A stretch of DNA of 64,000 nucleotides from Culex pipiens pallens. Taxonomy: Eukaryota; Arthropoda; Insecta; Diptera; Culicidae. Made by a program: the position numbers and the translations under genes. Location: contig NC_068939.1 in assembly GCF_016801865.2 (NCBI RefSeq), positions 116,788,040 through 116,852,039 on the forward strand. The letters run 5' to 3'. Within the stretch, counting starts at the first letter, position 1. Every line of letters starts with the position of its first letter. Shown here piece by piece: positions 11,836-22,234 of this stretch. Under the pieces are notes generated by a model. It was given only the letters and a program-made list of their open reading frames with translations. It had not been told where the DNA came from and did not search any database.

Positions 11836-12178
11836 TGACTGTTAGTTTTTTTAAAGGTAAAATTGAGCTCCCCAACTTAGTGGTCGCGTCATCAATTTCA
11901 AATGTTGGAATTTTTTTTAATTTTGATTTTCACTTTCTGAATTTGCAAATCAAAATAGCATTGATAGAATTGAACTTAAAAATGGCTTTATGTTTGTCTT
12001 TTATGTATGGAATTTAACTCTTCGTTTGTCGCTGATTAGACTTTTAATATTTTGCCTAAATATTTATAAGTATCAAAATTTCCGGGAGTCAAACACGGCA
12101 AAACACGCCCCAATCTCCATAATTGAAAATTAGTGAATTTCCTTCAAAAGAATAAAGTTGTAAATTTTTGATACAAAT

Positions 12179-12850
12179 GAGCAATTCTCTAAAAAATATT
12201 TTTTTTTATTTTTATGTTTGTATAATTTTAATCTGGCTAAAACTATTTTGATGCCTTCGGTATGCCCAAAGAAACCATTTTGCACCATTAGTTTGTCCAT
12301 ATAATTTTCCATACAAATTTGGCAGCAGTCCATACAAAAATGATTTATGAAAATTCATAAACCTGTATTTTTGAAGGAATGTTTTGATCGGTTTGGTGTC
12401 TGGCAAAGTTGTTGGTATGGATAAGGACTGCACTGAAAAAGATATACACGGTAAAAATATGGTGATTTTTAATTTCACTCTTTGTCACTTAAACTTGATT
12501 TGCAAAAAAAAACACATTTTTTTTTTATTTTCTGATATGTTTTAGAGGACATCAAAATCCAACTTACAGAAATTTTGAAAATCGAAAACATTCAATATTA
12601 CGCCCTTTTGAAATGTTAGTCTTGGTTAAAAAAATTTGAAAATATTGTTTTCAAAAAGATCGGAAAATTTCACGAATGTTTCAAATTTTAACATTGAAAA
12701 TCGGACCATTAGTTGCTGAGATATCGACATTAGAAAATGTTGGGTTGTTTGGGTGAGACTGAGAAAACATCAATTTTCCTGTTTTTAAATCTCTGCATGG
12801 CAATATCTCAGCAACTAAGGGTTGTATCAACACAGTTCAAAAAAGTAAAA
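12179..12850. mobile_element. Foldback family Y-related half copy
   Basis: The segment opens TGAGCAATTCTCT, the Y terminus. It then carries the Y-family words CCATACAAATTTGGCAGCAG, TTTGGTGTCTGGCAAAGTTG and AATTTCACGAATGTTTC. Bases 12605-12625 read GAAATGTTAGTCTTGG, which is the empty site for the MITE inserted in the Y copy at 57806-58366. No second terminus is found, so this copy is incomplete. Confidence 0.6.
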
Positions 12851-12951
12851 TAAAGAGAATTCAGATTTAGACCTTGGTTTTAAAAATGCTAAATCACTTT
12901 AGAATAGTTTAGGGGTCAAACTTACGCGCGACAGTAAGAAAAAATCGTGAT

Positions 12952-13006
12952 TCGATTATCCGTAGTGCAATTTTTCCAAGGCCATCGGATAATCGAGTCT
13001 GGACTG
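12952..13006. mobile_element. End of a CAGTCCAGACTCGATTATCC element
   Basis: CGGATAATCGAGTCTGGACTG ends at 13006; it is the inverted form of the terminus at 60810. A partial mirror CGATTATCCG lies at 12952. The terminus style resembles pogo/Tigger-like elements, which duplicate TA; that assignment is inference from terminal bases only. Confidence 0.45.
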
Positions 13007-13009
13007 TTT

Positions 13010-13913
13010 ATATTAAAAAACCATATAAGAATTTTATTCACGAAAAAAAATCATATTGCATTTGTTCTTAGTAAAATAAATCCATTAAAGAATACGAAAA
13101 TTTGGTTTTCATAGAATTGGGAGTTTTTTTTAATTATTTCCATTTGTGAGACCAAACCACTCGCCCTTCCAGTGAATTACTCTCAGTGTTATTTTTCCAA
13201 CCAAACAACCTAACATGCTCTTCTCTGCATTCACTCTCCGTTTTTTTCCCCCAGATCGAACCAATTAAAAGTTGTTCGTGGCGTGACCTGCGATGATCGA
13301 ACTCTGCAGAGGCACATTCGATAGCGCCTTGTTCGAGGCCCCGTCCGTTCGAGGTTCGCTCGAACCATCAACACCTGCCCGCTTGGCCCGGACTTGGCCC
13401 TCGGGAGCGGGAAAACTCTTGTTTTTCCACGCTTCAAAGCTGCAAAACTCGGGGGTCGGCAGCATCCACGGGGCAACATCATCATCCTCGCTGCAAGTCT
13501 GTGCCCAGATAAAAGAAGCATAAATCAGTGCAATCAAAGTTGAGTCGTTCCTGGACCGGACTCGTGGCCAATGTGGAGATGACGAGACTCTGGGGTGGAG
13601 ATAATTACCTTTACAAAGTTCAATCAGCGCGGACTTGATGCCGAAGGTTCAGGCCAAAGTTTTATCACAATGTCAGCGTTTAGTGGCGTTTTTCCCTTGA
13701 TGAGCTGAAAGGATTAGGAAAAGCCGTACCCACTGCTGGGTACATATTTGGGAGCTGATGCTGCATCAGATCTGGTGCAAAGTTGGCCGGAACGGGATGG
13801 AGTTTCGAACGAGGTGAGTTTGCGATGATTGATTGTTCTAAGTTTATGAAATAGATATTTGTTTGAAAAGCGGCAATGAACAAATTGACCCAATGAATCG
13901 TAGTTGATATTTT
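13010..13913. other. GC-richer island before the assembly gap
   Basis: From about 13200 the sequence is GC-richer and has no repeat partner here. A pyrimidine tract followed by CCCCCAG at 13254 looks like a strong plus-strand splice acceptor. A 22-codon frame then ends in TAG at 13322-13324. Opposing minus-strand frames (13231-13537) overlap it, one with a hydrophobic start. None is recognisable, so I do not call a gene. Confidence 0.3.
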
Positions 13914-14013
13914 NNNNNNNNNNNNNNNNNNNNNNNNNNNNNNNNNNNNNNNNNNNNNNNNNNNNNNNNNNNNNNNNNNNNNNNNNNNNNNNNNNNNNNN
14001 NNNNNNNNNNNNN
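13914..14013. other. Assembly gap (100 N)
   Basis: Exactly 100 unknown bases, the conventional size for a gap of unknown length. The flank at 14055 is a hairpin with a long G run, a plausible cause of the break. Confidence 0.98.
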
Positions 14014-14054
14014 AGCCCGATTTGAGAACTTCTTTCAAATGGAATTGCTGTATA

Positions 14055-14200
14055 GGGACCATCCATAAACCACGTGGACACTTTAGGGGGGGGGGGGGGG
14101 GTGATTGTCCACGCTCCATACAAAAAAGACAATTGTCCACTAGGGGGGAGGGGGGTTGAGATTTCCAAAAAAAGTGTCCACGTGGTTTGTGGATGGTCCC
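14055..14200. mobile_element. 146-base hairpin MITE, GGGACCATCC termini
   Basis: The left end GGGACCATCCATAAACCACG and the inverted right end differ at about one position. ATA flanks both sides (14052-14054, 14201-14203). The arms are separated by opposed G-rich tracts. The three-base duplication and GG-starting terminus fit PIF/Harbinger-type MITEs; that is inference. Confidence 0.8.
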
Positions 14201-14203
14201 ATA

Positions 14204-14335
14204 GGGATCTTCCATAAACCACGTTTACACTTTTTTGAAATCTCAGACCCCCCCTTCTCCCCTCGTAGACAATTTTCATACAAAACAATTTTTTTTGGTG
14301 GATCTTAGCAACAAAAATCGAGTGACATGCCATTT
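14204..14335. mobile_element. Truncated relative of the GGGACCATCC MITE
   Basis: Begins GGGATCTTCCATAAACCACG directly after the preceding element and continues into an AGACCCCCCC tract. No matching right end is seen. It may be the older element into which the 14055-14200 copy landed. Confidence 0.5.
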
Positions 14336-14394
14336 AATGAGGTATTTTTTTATTTAGATTAAAAAATTTAATTCAAAAATATGATGGTTTTTGT

Positions 14395-14930
14395 AGCTTT
14401 GCAGGGTCATTAACATAGAGGGTTTGCATGTATTCTTCACGAGTAATCTGGATTATAAAAATGTTTCTTGAAAAAGTTCAGCAAATTCAGCATTAAAATT
14501 ACCCTTTAGGACGTTTGTTGTGGCTCGTCCATTGCTAGAATGATGGGATTTTTTTTCTTAAAAAAAAACATTTGTATTTGGATTTGTAGTGCACAAGCCA
14601 AAACAAACGTCCAAAGGGTCATTCAAATGCAAAATTTGCGTAATTTTTCAATAAAATAGGAGCACACGATTTCAAAATGATTATATTGTTCTAAAAGTAA
14701 AATTACTTCTCTAAGTTATTGCAGATTAAAAGTCATAAAATGACATGTCTCTCGATTGAGTAACAAGAAATGACAGCGGTTTTTAAACTATTTATTTACT
14801 TTTTTTTAATGAAAAATAGGTTTTTTTTCGAAATTATGAGTACGCCATCAAATCGGACGTCCAGTTTTACACAAAAGTTCCTTTGAAACCAAATTTCTAT
14901 CTTTTCAAGGTTTTGACCTACCCGGGCAGA
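14395..14930. mobile_element. Degenerate foldback X copy
   Basis: Recognisable X-arm words occur in order: TTTGCAGGGT, an AGGGTTTGC block, CACGAGTAAT, GAGTACGCCATCAAATCGG (14840) and a CCAAATTTCTATC block near 14890. It ends where the CCCGGGCAGACGG terminus starts. Heavily diverged compared with the copies at 51 and 55.6 kb. Confidence 0.5.
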
Positions 14931-15145
14931 CGGTAATAACAAAATTAATAATATTTCAATAACAAATCCTGTTAAAATAACAAAAAGTGTTATTATTTTA
15001 TCCTGAAGTTCAACTTCAAGAAGAAAAAATAATAACAGTTTCTGATAAAATAACAAAATTTGGTATTGAAGTGATATTATATTGAAAATGTTTAATAACA
15101 CGCTAATAAGAGGAAATGTTATACATTTCAAAAATCCTCCTAATA

Positions 15146-15755
15146 AGACCGGCCTGTGGCTTAATGGCAATGGCTCCCGCCTCATAAGCGGAAGGTTCCG
15201 GGTTCGATTACCGACCGGTCTCCTTGAAATTATTCGACTATAATTGAACTTTGAATATGAACAAAAAACGCATGGAATCAGGTGGGATTCGAACTCACAC
15301 CTTTGGATTGGTAATCAGATGCTCTAGCCACTCGGCCACCGAGGGGTTGACACCTCTTGAGTGAATTAATCCGTAGTGGTGAAATAATGTCACAAGGTCA
15401 TTTACTAAATAATAAAACAATCCCTCTCCCAACAATTCCCCTACACACACCACACACCATATTCTATAAATAACTCGAAGTGGTTGGTACGGTATGCCCC
15501 CACCTCTTCTTCTTCCCCTGATGATTCCATGAAATGTGGGTTCCGTTCATAGAATCTGTCTCTTGCGGTTAATGCAACGCGGTAGGCCGGGCCGCTTTAG
15601 TGAGTGTAATACATTTCGGGGGTTCTCGAAAGTACTGCAATCATTAATAATGACAAGAAAGAACTTGAGGCGTAATCTAACCATAAGTTCTTCCCGGATG
15701 CTTTCTTCGGACTGGCTGCGCTTGTGTTCGATTAGATTAGATTAGATTACATTAG
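15146..15755 (+). mobile_element. SINE with two convergent tRNA-like modules, (GATTA)n tail
   Basis: A plus-strand tRNA-like module starts near 15147 (A-box TGGCTTAATGG, B-box GGTTCGATTAC, CTCATAA in the anticodon-loop position). A minus-strand module follows at about 15272-15350 (B-box AGTTCGAATCC read on minus; loop TTACCAA). A body then ends in GATTAGATTAGATTA near 15750. Diverged flanking direct repeats (15123-15145 and 15756-15778, about 19 of 23 identical) fit retroposition by target-primed reverse transcription. This is the oldest of the three copies with flanking duplications. Confidence 0.75.
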
Positions 15756-16068
15756 ACATTTAAAAAATCCGCCTTATCACAAAATTTGTTATTCGTTCGG
15801 TATACTGACTTAGAAATAAAATTACCATAAATCGCACAAATGGAATAGTTTCTAAGTGTCCATAACACAATCTGTTATTATTTTTTCTTTTGTTAAATAT
15901 GTTTAGATCTTTAGGATAATTTTGTCTAATTTCGTCGAGGTCATTATTTTGGCCATGAAATGGGGTCCTTAAGCTAAAATTATTCTAAAAAGTTGAAATT
16001 TTGAAAGTTAATTTTTTTAATTATTTGATATAACCCCTAAAGGACTTTGTTTAAAATGGTTAGAACTA

Positions 16069-16497
16069 CACCCAAAATTCCGAGTCGAGAGAATCGTTCC
16101 CTCAAAATTTATTGAGGGCTCAGAGCCAAAATCGAGAGAATAATTCTATCAACTCACACCACCATAACAAATGAGTTCATTCGTTAATTGATACAATAAA
16201 TCTCCAACAAGTGTCATACATCGACATCTAACCACTCCTTAGCCACCAAGCTGTGGTAGCCGAGGCAGTAAAGTCCTTGGGTTAGTATGTCAAAGGTCTA
16301 CGGTTCGACTCCCGTAGTCGACACTTTTGGTTTTTTTTTACGGATGAACTTTTTTTTGAAAATGAACCTCGAGAGGATAATTCTTTTGCCCATCTCGAGC
16401 TGTGTTCTCTGTGTCCGTAAATGGTACCACTATTCTTTCGTCTCGAGGCCATTATTCTCTCGGACAACCGCTGCCCAGTTTTGGGTGTATGGGATAA
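16069..16497. mobile_element. 429-base MITE with TA duplication, carries a tRNA-like insert
   Basis: The ends CACCCAAAATT and its inverted form (TTTTGGGTG at 16497) are flanked by TA. The empty site GAACTATGGGATAATTTT is intact at about 18634-18651. Subterminal arms share CGAGAGAAT/ATTCTCTCG. A plus-strand tRNA-like piece at about 16250-16322 has A-box TAGCCGAGGCAG and B-box GGTTCGACTCC with a well-paired T-arm. I regard it as a SINE head, not a gene. Confidence 0.8.
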
Positions 16498-16563
16498 TTT
16501 TGACCAATTTCGTCAGGGTCATTATTTTGGCCATGAAATGGGGTCCTTAAGCTAAAATTGTGT

Positions 16564-17072
16564 GTGTGTGTGTGTGTGTGTGTGCAACCAACCAAACGGG
16601 ACCACGCGGTCGCTTCTAACAAATTGAGTTGTTTCCATGTATTTTTAGATCTACATTCTATACATGCAAATAACTCGCATAGGCATTTGGATGGTGTTAG
16701 CTCTGCCGAGCTTCGGTGACCCATTTCTACGCAGGCTAGCCGTGCGCGAGGTACCTCAGCTTGAATCGACAAGCCCCGCCCTAAAGAACGTTTGCATCAA
16801 TCGGATTCAAACGTTATTTAGAACTTCCGAGACCTTGTCAATTGGACAAAGACCCAGCGCGTATATAGTTTGTAGTAATAGTATTCCTAATTCACCAATC
16901 CAAAGGACGGGGGATCGAACCCCGGTTCGAGTGACTTTGATTTTTTGTTCATATTTAGAGTTTCAAAAATTCATATTTCCTTAACATCATCGTTTGGAGC
17001 AGATGGGAATCGAACCCAGCATCATTCGCTTACAAAGCGAACAGCGTAGCCAGTCAGCCACGGCTGCTCCAT
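16564..17072 (-). mobile_element. Dual-tRNA SINE, (CA)n-tailed type, minus strand
   Basis: Read on minus, the tRNA-like head runs from 17072 to 16998 (acceptor GGAGCAG pairing with CTGCTCC; loop TTTGTAA). A linker, the opposed module (damaged, about 16885-16935), a body homologous to 49250-49568 and a (CA)n tail at 16560-16583 follow. I find no clear target duplication. The left flank is inside array R and the right flank is unrelated, so one side was rearranged after insertion. Confidence 0.75.
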
Positions 17073-17360
17073 ATTTCCAATTGGAAGTTTCTCACCCGAA
17101 AAGCAGCATCATCCGTCAAACCGGCAGCGATTACACTCGCATTGGACTTGACCAAATCGATCATGGCGTTGAAGCTTGAAGATATCAACCGGAATTGATG
17201 ACTCCCGTCGGATTTTACAGGTCATCATAAAATCTGCAGGAACATCGCAGGAACCCACCACCACCGCACGAACATTTTTCCCAATTTTTCGAACCGGAGG
17301 ATAATATTTCCGTGTATTCTCGGACACCGGGATTGACACCCATGCTTTAGATTTTGCCAT
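17073..17360 (-). pseudogene. Unrecognised coding-like fragment
   Basis: An 83-codon minus-strand frame starts MAKSKAWVSIPVSENTRKYY at 17360 and stops at 17109. A second minus frame overlaps its end and stays open to the SINE border at 17073 (it includes IDLVKSNASVIAAGLTDDAA). Together they look like one reading frame with a shift near 17175. I do not recognise the family. It may be a broken gene or retrotransposon piece, or chance. Confidence 0.25.
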
Positions 17361-17495
17361 TTGCTTTCAATTTTTTTTAAACCAATCAAAACAAAAAGAA
17401 AAACTTTTTCTTCCCCACATCAGTCATTTTCGCATCAGAGCAAACCCTAAAACTCATCACAAGACTCTCTTTCATTTATTCTAAATCACTAAAAC

Positions 17496-18070
17496 TTTTT
17501 TTTTTTTTTCATAAAATTATTTTTATTAGGTCCTTTTCGGTACTGGGACCTGGTTAGGACCGAGTCGGCTTTTGTAATTACATTTGACTTAATAATTACA
17601 GAGGATCTTGTGTGTAAATGTTAGTGGGAGGGGAGCCGATTACCCGCGGCCTACTCGGGGTTAGTAGGGAAGGGATTGATGTTAAAGGCAAGGCGTGGGA
17701 AGGGAAGGGGGATTGTGTAGGGGTCTTGGTTGGCTCTGCTGGCCTTTGCGTTTTGTCCTCAGCCGCAACTCGGTGTCCAGCTGCTGGGGCGATCTTGCTT
17801 TGCATCCGGTGCAAACCAGAAACGACGGCTTTGTGTGAAGGCGAGTTATTCTAACTGAAGGAAAACTAACTGGAAGAAAACTAAATAGATATTTTGGAAT
17901 CTGAGAGGAACTGATAGATAGGATAGAGAACATCAAGGTCTAGTTGAGATAGCGCGTCTCGCATCGGGATTTCTGGTGGTCTTCCTCGGGCCCTGAGGGT
18001 ATCTTTCAAGTTAATTCTGTGAGCCTGGTGATCTGGACACGCCCATACGATCACTAAAACTTTGCCAGCA
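17496..18070 (-). pseudogene. 5'-truncated non-LTR retrotransposon 3' end
   Basis: Read on minus, a frame ending at 17881 contains the peptide stretch VIVWACPDHQAHR followed by PPEIPMRDAL and LYPIYQFLSD. This pattern is typical of the extreme C-terminus of insect LINE ORF2 proteins (a W-x-CP-x-H signature, then a short helical tail). About 370 bases of 3' UTR follow, with AATAAA, then a 14-base poly(A) tract (T run 17496-17509 on plus). The reverse transcriptase itself is absent. Clade is not decidable; an I/R1-type LINE is my guess. Confidence 0.6.
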
Positions 18071-18570
18071 GTAATTTCACCACACCCCGACACCCCACCC
18101 CCCCTGCCCCCTTCCCCCTCACTTTTCATCTAACGTTAAGCTGTTGTCACCAAAACATCAAAGCAGGCTCACTATCACCCGTACCAGTTTCTATGGTTAC
18201 GCGATAAACAAAATTATGCGAAGCAAAAAAGTGAAAAACGTCGAATTGTAATTTCAGTTCATTTGATTTAAACCACCATTTTCTTTTCCAAGATTCTTCG
18301 CAGCTCAGATACGGCAGAATAATCCTAGCCCAATGGACAACACACATAAGATCTTCGTGGCGCTTTGCTCAACAATCCGCATTTGCACACGAATTTCGTT
18401 CAAACTCGATAAAAATTATCTGAAAGTTTGTACATCTTATCAGGCCAGATATGGCAAAAAATCCACAACCCGGTGGACAAAATTGAGCGAAATCTTCATC
18501 ATCAGCACCACACAATTTTCTTCCTAACTCAACGAAATTTCCTTCAGCACAACCACACAATTCCTCAAAC
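18071..18570. other. Sequence between LINE tail and array R
   Basis: A C-rich stretch at 18075-18120 is followed by balanced sequence. Two loosely similar segments (about 18305-18362 and 18440-18505, sharing a GATAYGGCA...GGACAA pattern) suggest an old internal duplication. No gene is supported. Confidence 0.3.
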
Positions 18571-19115
18571 TTGAAGTTGAAAGTTGATATTTTTAATTAT
18601 TTGATATACCCCCTAAAGGACTTTGTTTAAAATGGTTAGAACTATGGGATAATTTTGACCAATTTCGTCAGGGTCATTATTTTGGCCATGAAATGGGGTC
18701 CTTAAGAATTATTCTAAAAAGTTGAAAATTTGAAAGTTAATTTTTTTAATTATTTGATACCCGACTCTGCAGCCCTGACTTGTACAGAGGAGTTATGGCA
18801 ACTGCAGGTTTATTTGCAAATTACAAATAAACCAAAACAATAACTTTTTTTGTTATGGAGACATATCAGTTCAATAACATTTTTTGTTATTATGCTGCTC
18901 CACCTCTCCGCACAAAATAACAAATCTTGTTATTCCTTCATGATTAATTCTGTGTTATTGGTTTGTTATTGCAATAACTACATAATAACAGTTTAAGTTA
19001 TTCTTTGAACAAATCTTTGTTATTTTAATTTTAATCCGATCATCCCAATAACATATTTCGATCTTCTCACAATATCAAAAAACTTACCTTCCCAAGTTAT
19101 TTCCGTCTGCTCGGG

Positions 19116-22100
19116 AACAAATCACTGAAAAACAAATCGTATCGTAAAATAATGATTTAAATATTGTTTTCTTATTATTAGCTTAGAAACACTGTTAATA
19201 TTACTGTTTGCTACTAAATATAACATACTAACAGATGTGGAGCAAAATTTTCACTTATATATTGAAATAACTGTGTGTGAGTTCCCTTAGCATCATTGCT
19301 CGGAAGGCAACAAAAAGCCAATACCTAATCTTACTACCCCAACAAAAATATTGATTCCGCGATGCTTGTTCAATAAATATAAATAAAAATTCATATTTTA
19401 TCATATATTTTCATTCATTCTAAAAAAGTCAGGCCTGACTGGATCAATGGAAAAAAAACCTCATCGTTCTTACCGAGTTCAAGCAATAACATTGATGTAA
19501 CAGAAATGACACAGTCAACCGTAATAAGTATATGGTCTAGTAAGAACAAAAGCAAAAATCGTCTTCAGAATTCGAATTGGAAAATGCATTTAAAAAATAT
19601 GATCTACGTTGTTGGTAATCCAATAAGCTTTTCCTTGACGCATGGGGAATTGTCTATGAAGCAGAATAATTCCAGAAAGTGAAATTCAAACCGGAATCTT
19701 TCTAAGTTTACTTTGCTAATTGGAACATGCATCGGACAGACATGAGTACAATCCGGTTGCCCTGATGTGTGAAAACAGTGATGAAGAATCAATACAGCTT
19801 GATTAACCTGGGCGAAGATTGCTTCCACTGCAAAACACACATTTCTTAGCACGCCGTATACATTGCCTTAGGTAAGTGCATTTCAGCAGTATCAATTGAA
19901 TTCCCAAGAAAGCGGAGATCATAAACAGGTTACGAAACTCCATTGTTGATCCCAACAACATCCTCCCATCCCAGCCGGTTGGTGCATTTCATTAAATACA
20001 AAACTCCATGAACCGTTCCACCGGAAATGGGGTGTAAGAAATTGCATCTCTAATGGCGCACTTGGCCGGTATTCCTGGAACTGGAGCAAAATACCCAAGA
20101 AGAAGAAGTTCAGAAGCCATTCCGGAGCCCTCCCCGGAGCAGGATGCCAACATTCCTTTCGATGGCAATTGTATTATACCAACAACCTCGCCGTCGTGTA
20201 AAAGAGGGGGGGAAAGGGATCTAGAATCTGCTGGTTATTATATTGTCCGTGTCGTTGAGATGTTATAAACATTATGCACACTTCGTTGATCCGGTACTGC
20301 ACAAGGTCCTCGCTTTTGCGCGCGCGATGTGAGCTTAGCGCGGAAATGAGGCTGTGCGGTGGGTTGTTTATCCTGGCACGTAAATCTGGGAGTAAGAGAG
20401 TTCAGGCAAATGCAGATAGGAAAGGATAATTCCGTTTGACGCTTCCGGGTGGAATATTATCTCATCCGTTTTGGATGGCGAACAAAAACAGAAGGAAGCA
20501 CATACCTTGGAAATTGCAGTGTCATGAGATTGAAATAGCTGTTTGCAACGAGGAACGTGACTTATTCATTAAGCTTCCTTCCTTTTTTAAGCTCCGATTC
20601 TGATTCCGACAACTCAAAAATTTGGCCACTTCGACTCCATTTTTTTCTTCAAGCTCAGGAATAGGAATTTCTTTTGATCTACAAACGCTTCAATACATTG
20701 TAATGTACTGACGATGCACTTGGATCTGTACTGGATGACTTTCTAGAAGTTTCGATAATCCTCAGTACACAGGTGAAATGTGGAAACATTTCATCAACAC
20801 ATCACAAAGGCACTTTTGCACGCAGATGTGAGCACACACGTGGCTCCAACTGCTGGTCCAGCATTCCTGCTGCCCGCTTTCAGAAGTTCCGAGAACCACC
20901 TTCATGATGTTGCTCGATGCTGTTGTGACCCAGTGAGTCGTGACGAAATTCCATTAATTCACACATTTGGGCTCCGGTTGTAAGCTTCCACATCGACACG
21001 TTTTCGTTCGTTACGGGCGCAGGCCTGTTCCGATTGGGGGACACACATTTTCCCAGGGCCATTCCGGAGTTTGTGTCGACACGGCACCCAGTCAGTTGTT
21101 GTTGGTTTGACTCTGCAGACCCATCAACATTGTACCAGCAGCAGCAGTCATCAGCATAAACATGAGTCGATATGGCCCATTAGGCACCATTTCGCTTTTC
21201 AGTCTGCATTTTCCCCAAGTCCGGGGGGCTCTTGCCGGCCAGAGTTGATGCCGTGGGAGTCCGCCCAAGAGGGAGTTATAACTCGATTTACGCACTTTGG
21301 CCGTTTCGACGCCCGAGCCCTGTAGAAAGGAGGATTCCGGCCAAACGTCACCACAAAATGCGACTCGTCGGCAAATGACTAATTCGCCATAATTTACACT
21401 AGATTTAATTTAGCTGATTTCGACAGTTTCTTCCCTGTCCGGTCGGTTTTATGCTGATTTGTCAGCTTGGCAGTGTTGCTGAAGCTCTCGTACATGGCTT
21501 TGGCATGCCGTCACCCGTTGTGTATGTACTCAGTAGTTTGTGGAGAGAGAGAGGGAGAGAGAGAGAGAGAGAGTTAGAGGTAGAGAAAGAGTTGGTCAGA
21601 ATGGCTTTATCGTTCGTATGAAGCCTGCTGACGGACTAATGGCTCTACACGGAAATTGCTGACTTAACTGGACAGGGGAAAGTGACTGCAAGTTTGTCAA
21701 ACAAATGGGACGTTTGTTGTTATTGCTGTCGCAATGTGATCACCGATAGCGTTTGAGACAGTTATTTGCTTGCGAATTTTGTTGCATGCCTGTAAACCTG
21801 CTTATTATTGTTAGAAAAATAAGGGTTTTAAAACAATAAGTAGATTCCTTAGCAGAGGTCACAAATATTTGTTTTAAGTTAATGTTTAATTTGTTCGAAT
21901 GTTGTTCTATTCATACGAATTATCAGGGACCACGAAACCCAGAGCTTTTTTATATCTGTCGATAAAGGCTCCTCGTATTTTTACGTTTGAGAAAAAAAAC
22001 ATGCTTTACAACAACTTGCAACTCGAAACCTGCCTAATTTGATAGTGCACTAAAATTTCCTATAAAAATGTTTTTAAACCTAGTTTACGTGTAATTTTTT

Positions 22101-22130
22101 TATGTAAAATCAAACCAAAAAACTAACTTA
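19116..22130. other. Single-copy-looking interval, no gene identified
   Basis: This 3-kb stretch shows no repeat partner in the window. It is moderately GC-rich in parts, with a GCGCGCGC island near 20317. Short open frames on both strands (for example 20053-20268 plus) lack recognisable domains and convincing splice context. A GA-rich microsatellite lies at 21541-21572. It could hold regulatory or intronic sequence. Confidence 0.4.
21541..21572. repeat. (GA)n microsatellite
   Basis: An interrupted run of GAGAGA units. Confidence 0.9.
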
Positions 22131-22234
22131 AACCACCTATGTGGTTGATGCCTTCCTCACTTTTTACCAACAATGGGTAATATGCGTGGTTTGGACAAAT
22201 ATTTCAGCTATTTTTTTAGATCTAGAAAAATACT

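Larger units (their letters stand above)
15911..18760. repeat. Short tandem array R, about 160-base unit, interrupted
   Basis: The unit includes GGCCATGAAATGGGGTCCTT and CTAAAGGACTTTGTTTAAAA. Copies lie at 15911-16068, 16500-16563 (first part), 18571-18645 (second part) and 18646-18760. The 16069-16497 MITE and a block from 16564 to about 18570 split the array. The junction at 18640-18650 preserves the uninterrupted unit boundary. Confidence 0.75.
14931..19115. mobile_element. Probable large TIR element, CCCGRGCAGACGG ends
   Basis: The left end CCCGGGCAGACGGTAATAAC is mirrored at the right by the complement of CCCGAGCAGACGGAAATAAC (2 mismatches in 20). Both subterminal zones (14941-15125, 18790-19080) are rich in GTTATT and AATAAC. 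The terminus resembles that of the 7194-9059 element. The inside holds SINEs, an array and a LINE tail, so the pair could be two half-elements. No clear target duplication is seen. Confidence 0.45.

Noticed and set aside
13680..14333. 217-codon minus-strand frame
   Set aside because: It is bridged only by unknown residues from the 100-N gap and otherwise reads through MITE hairpins.
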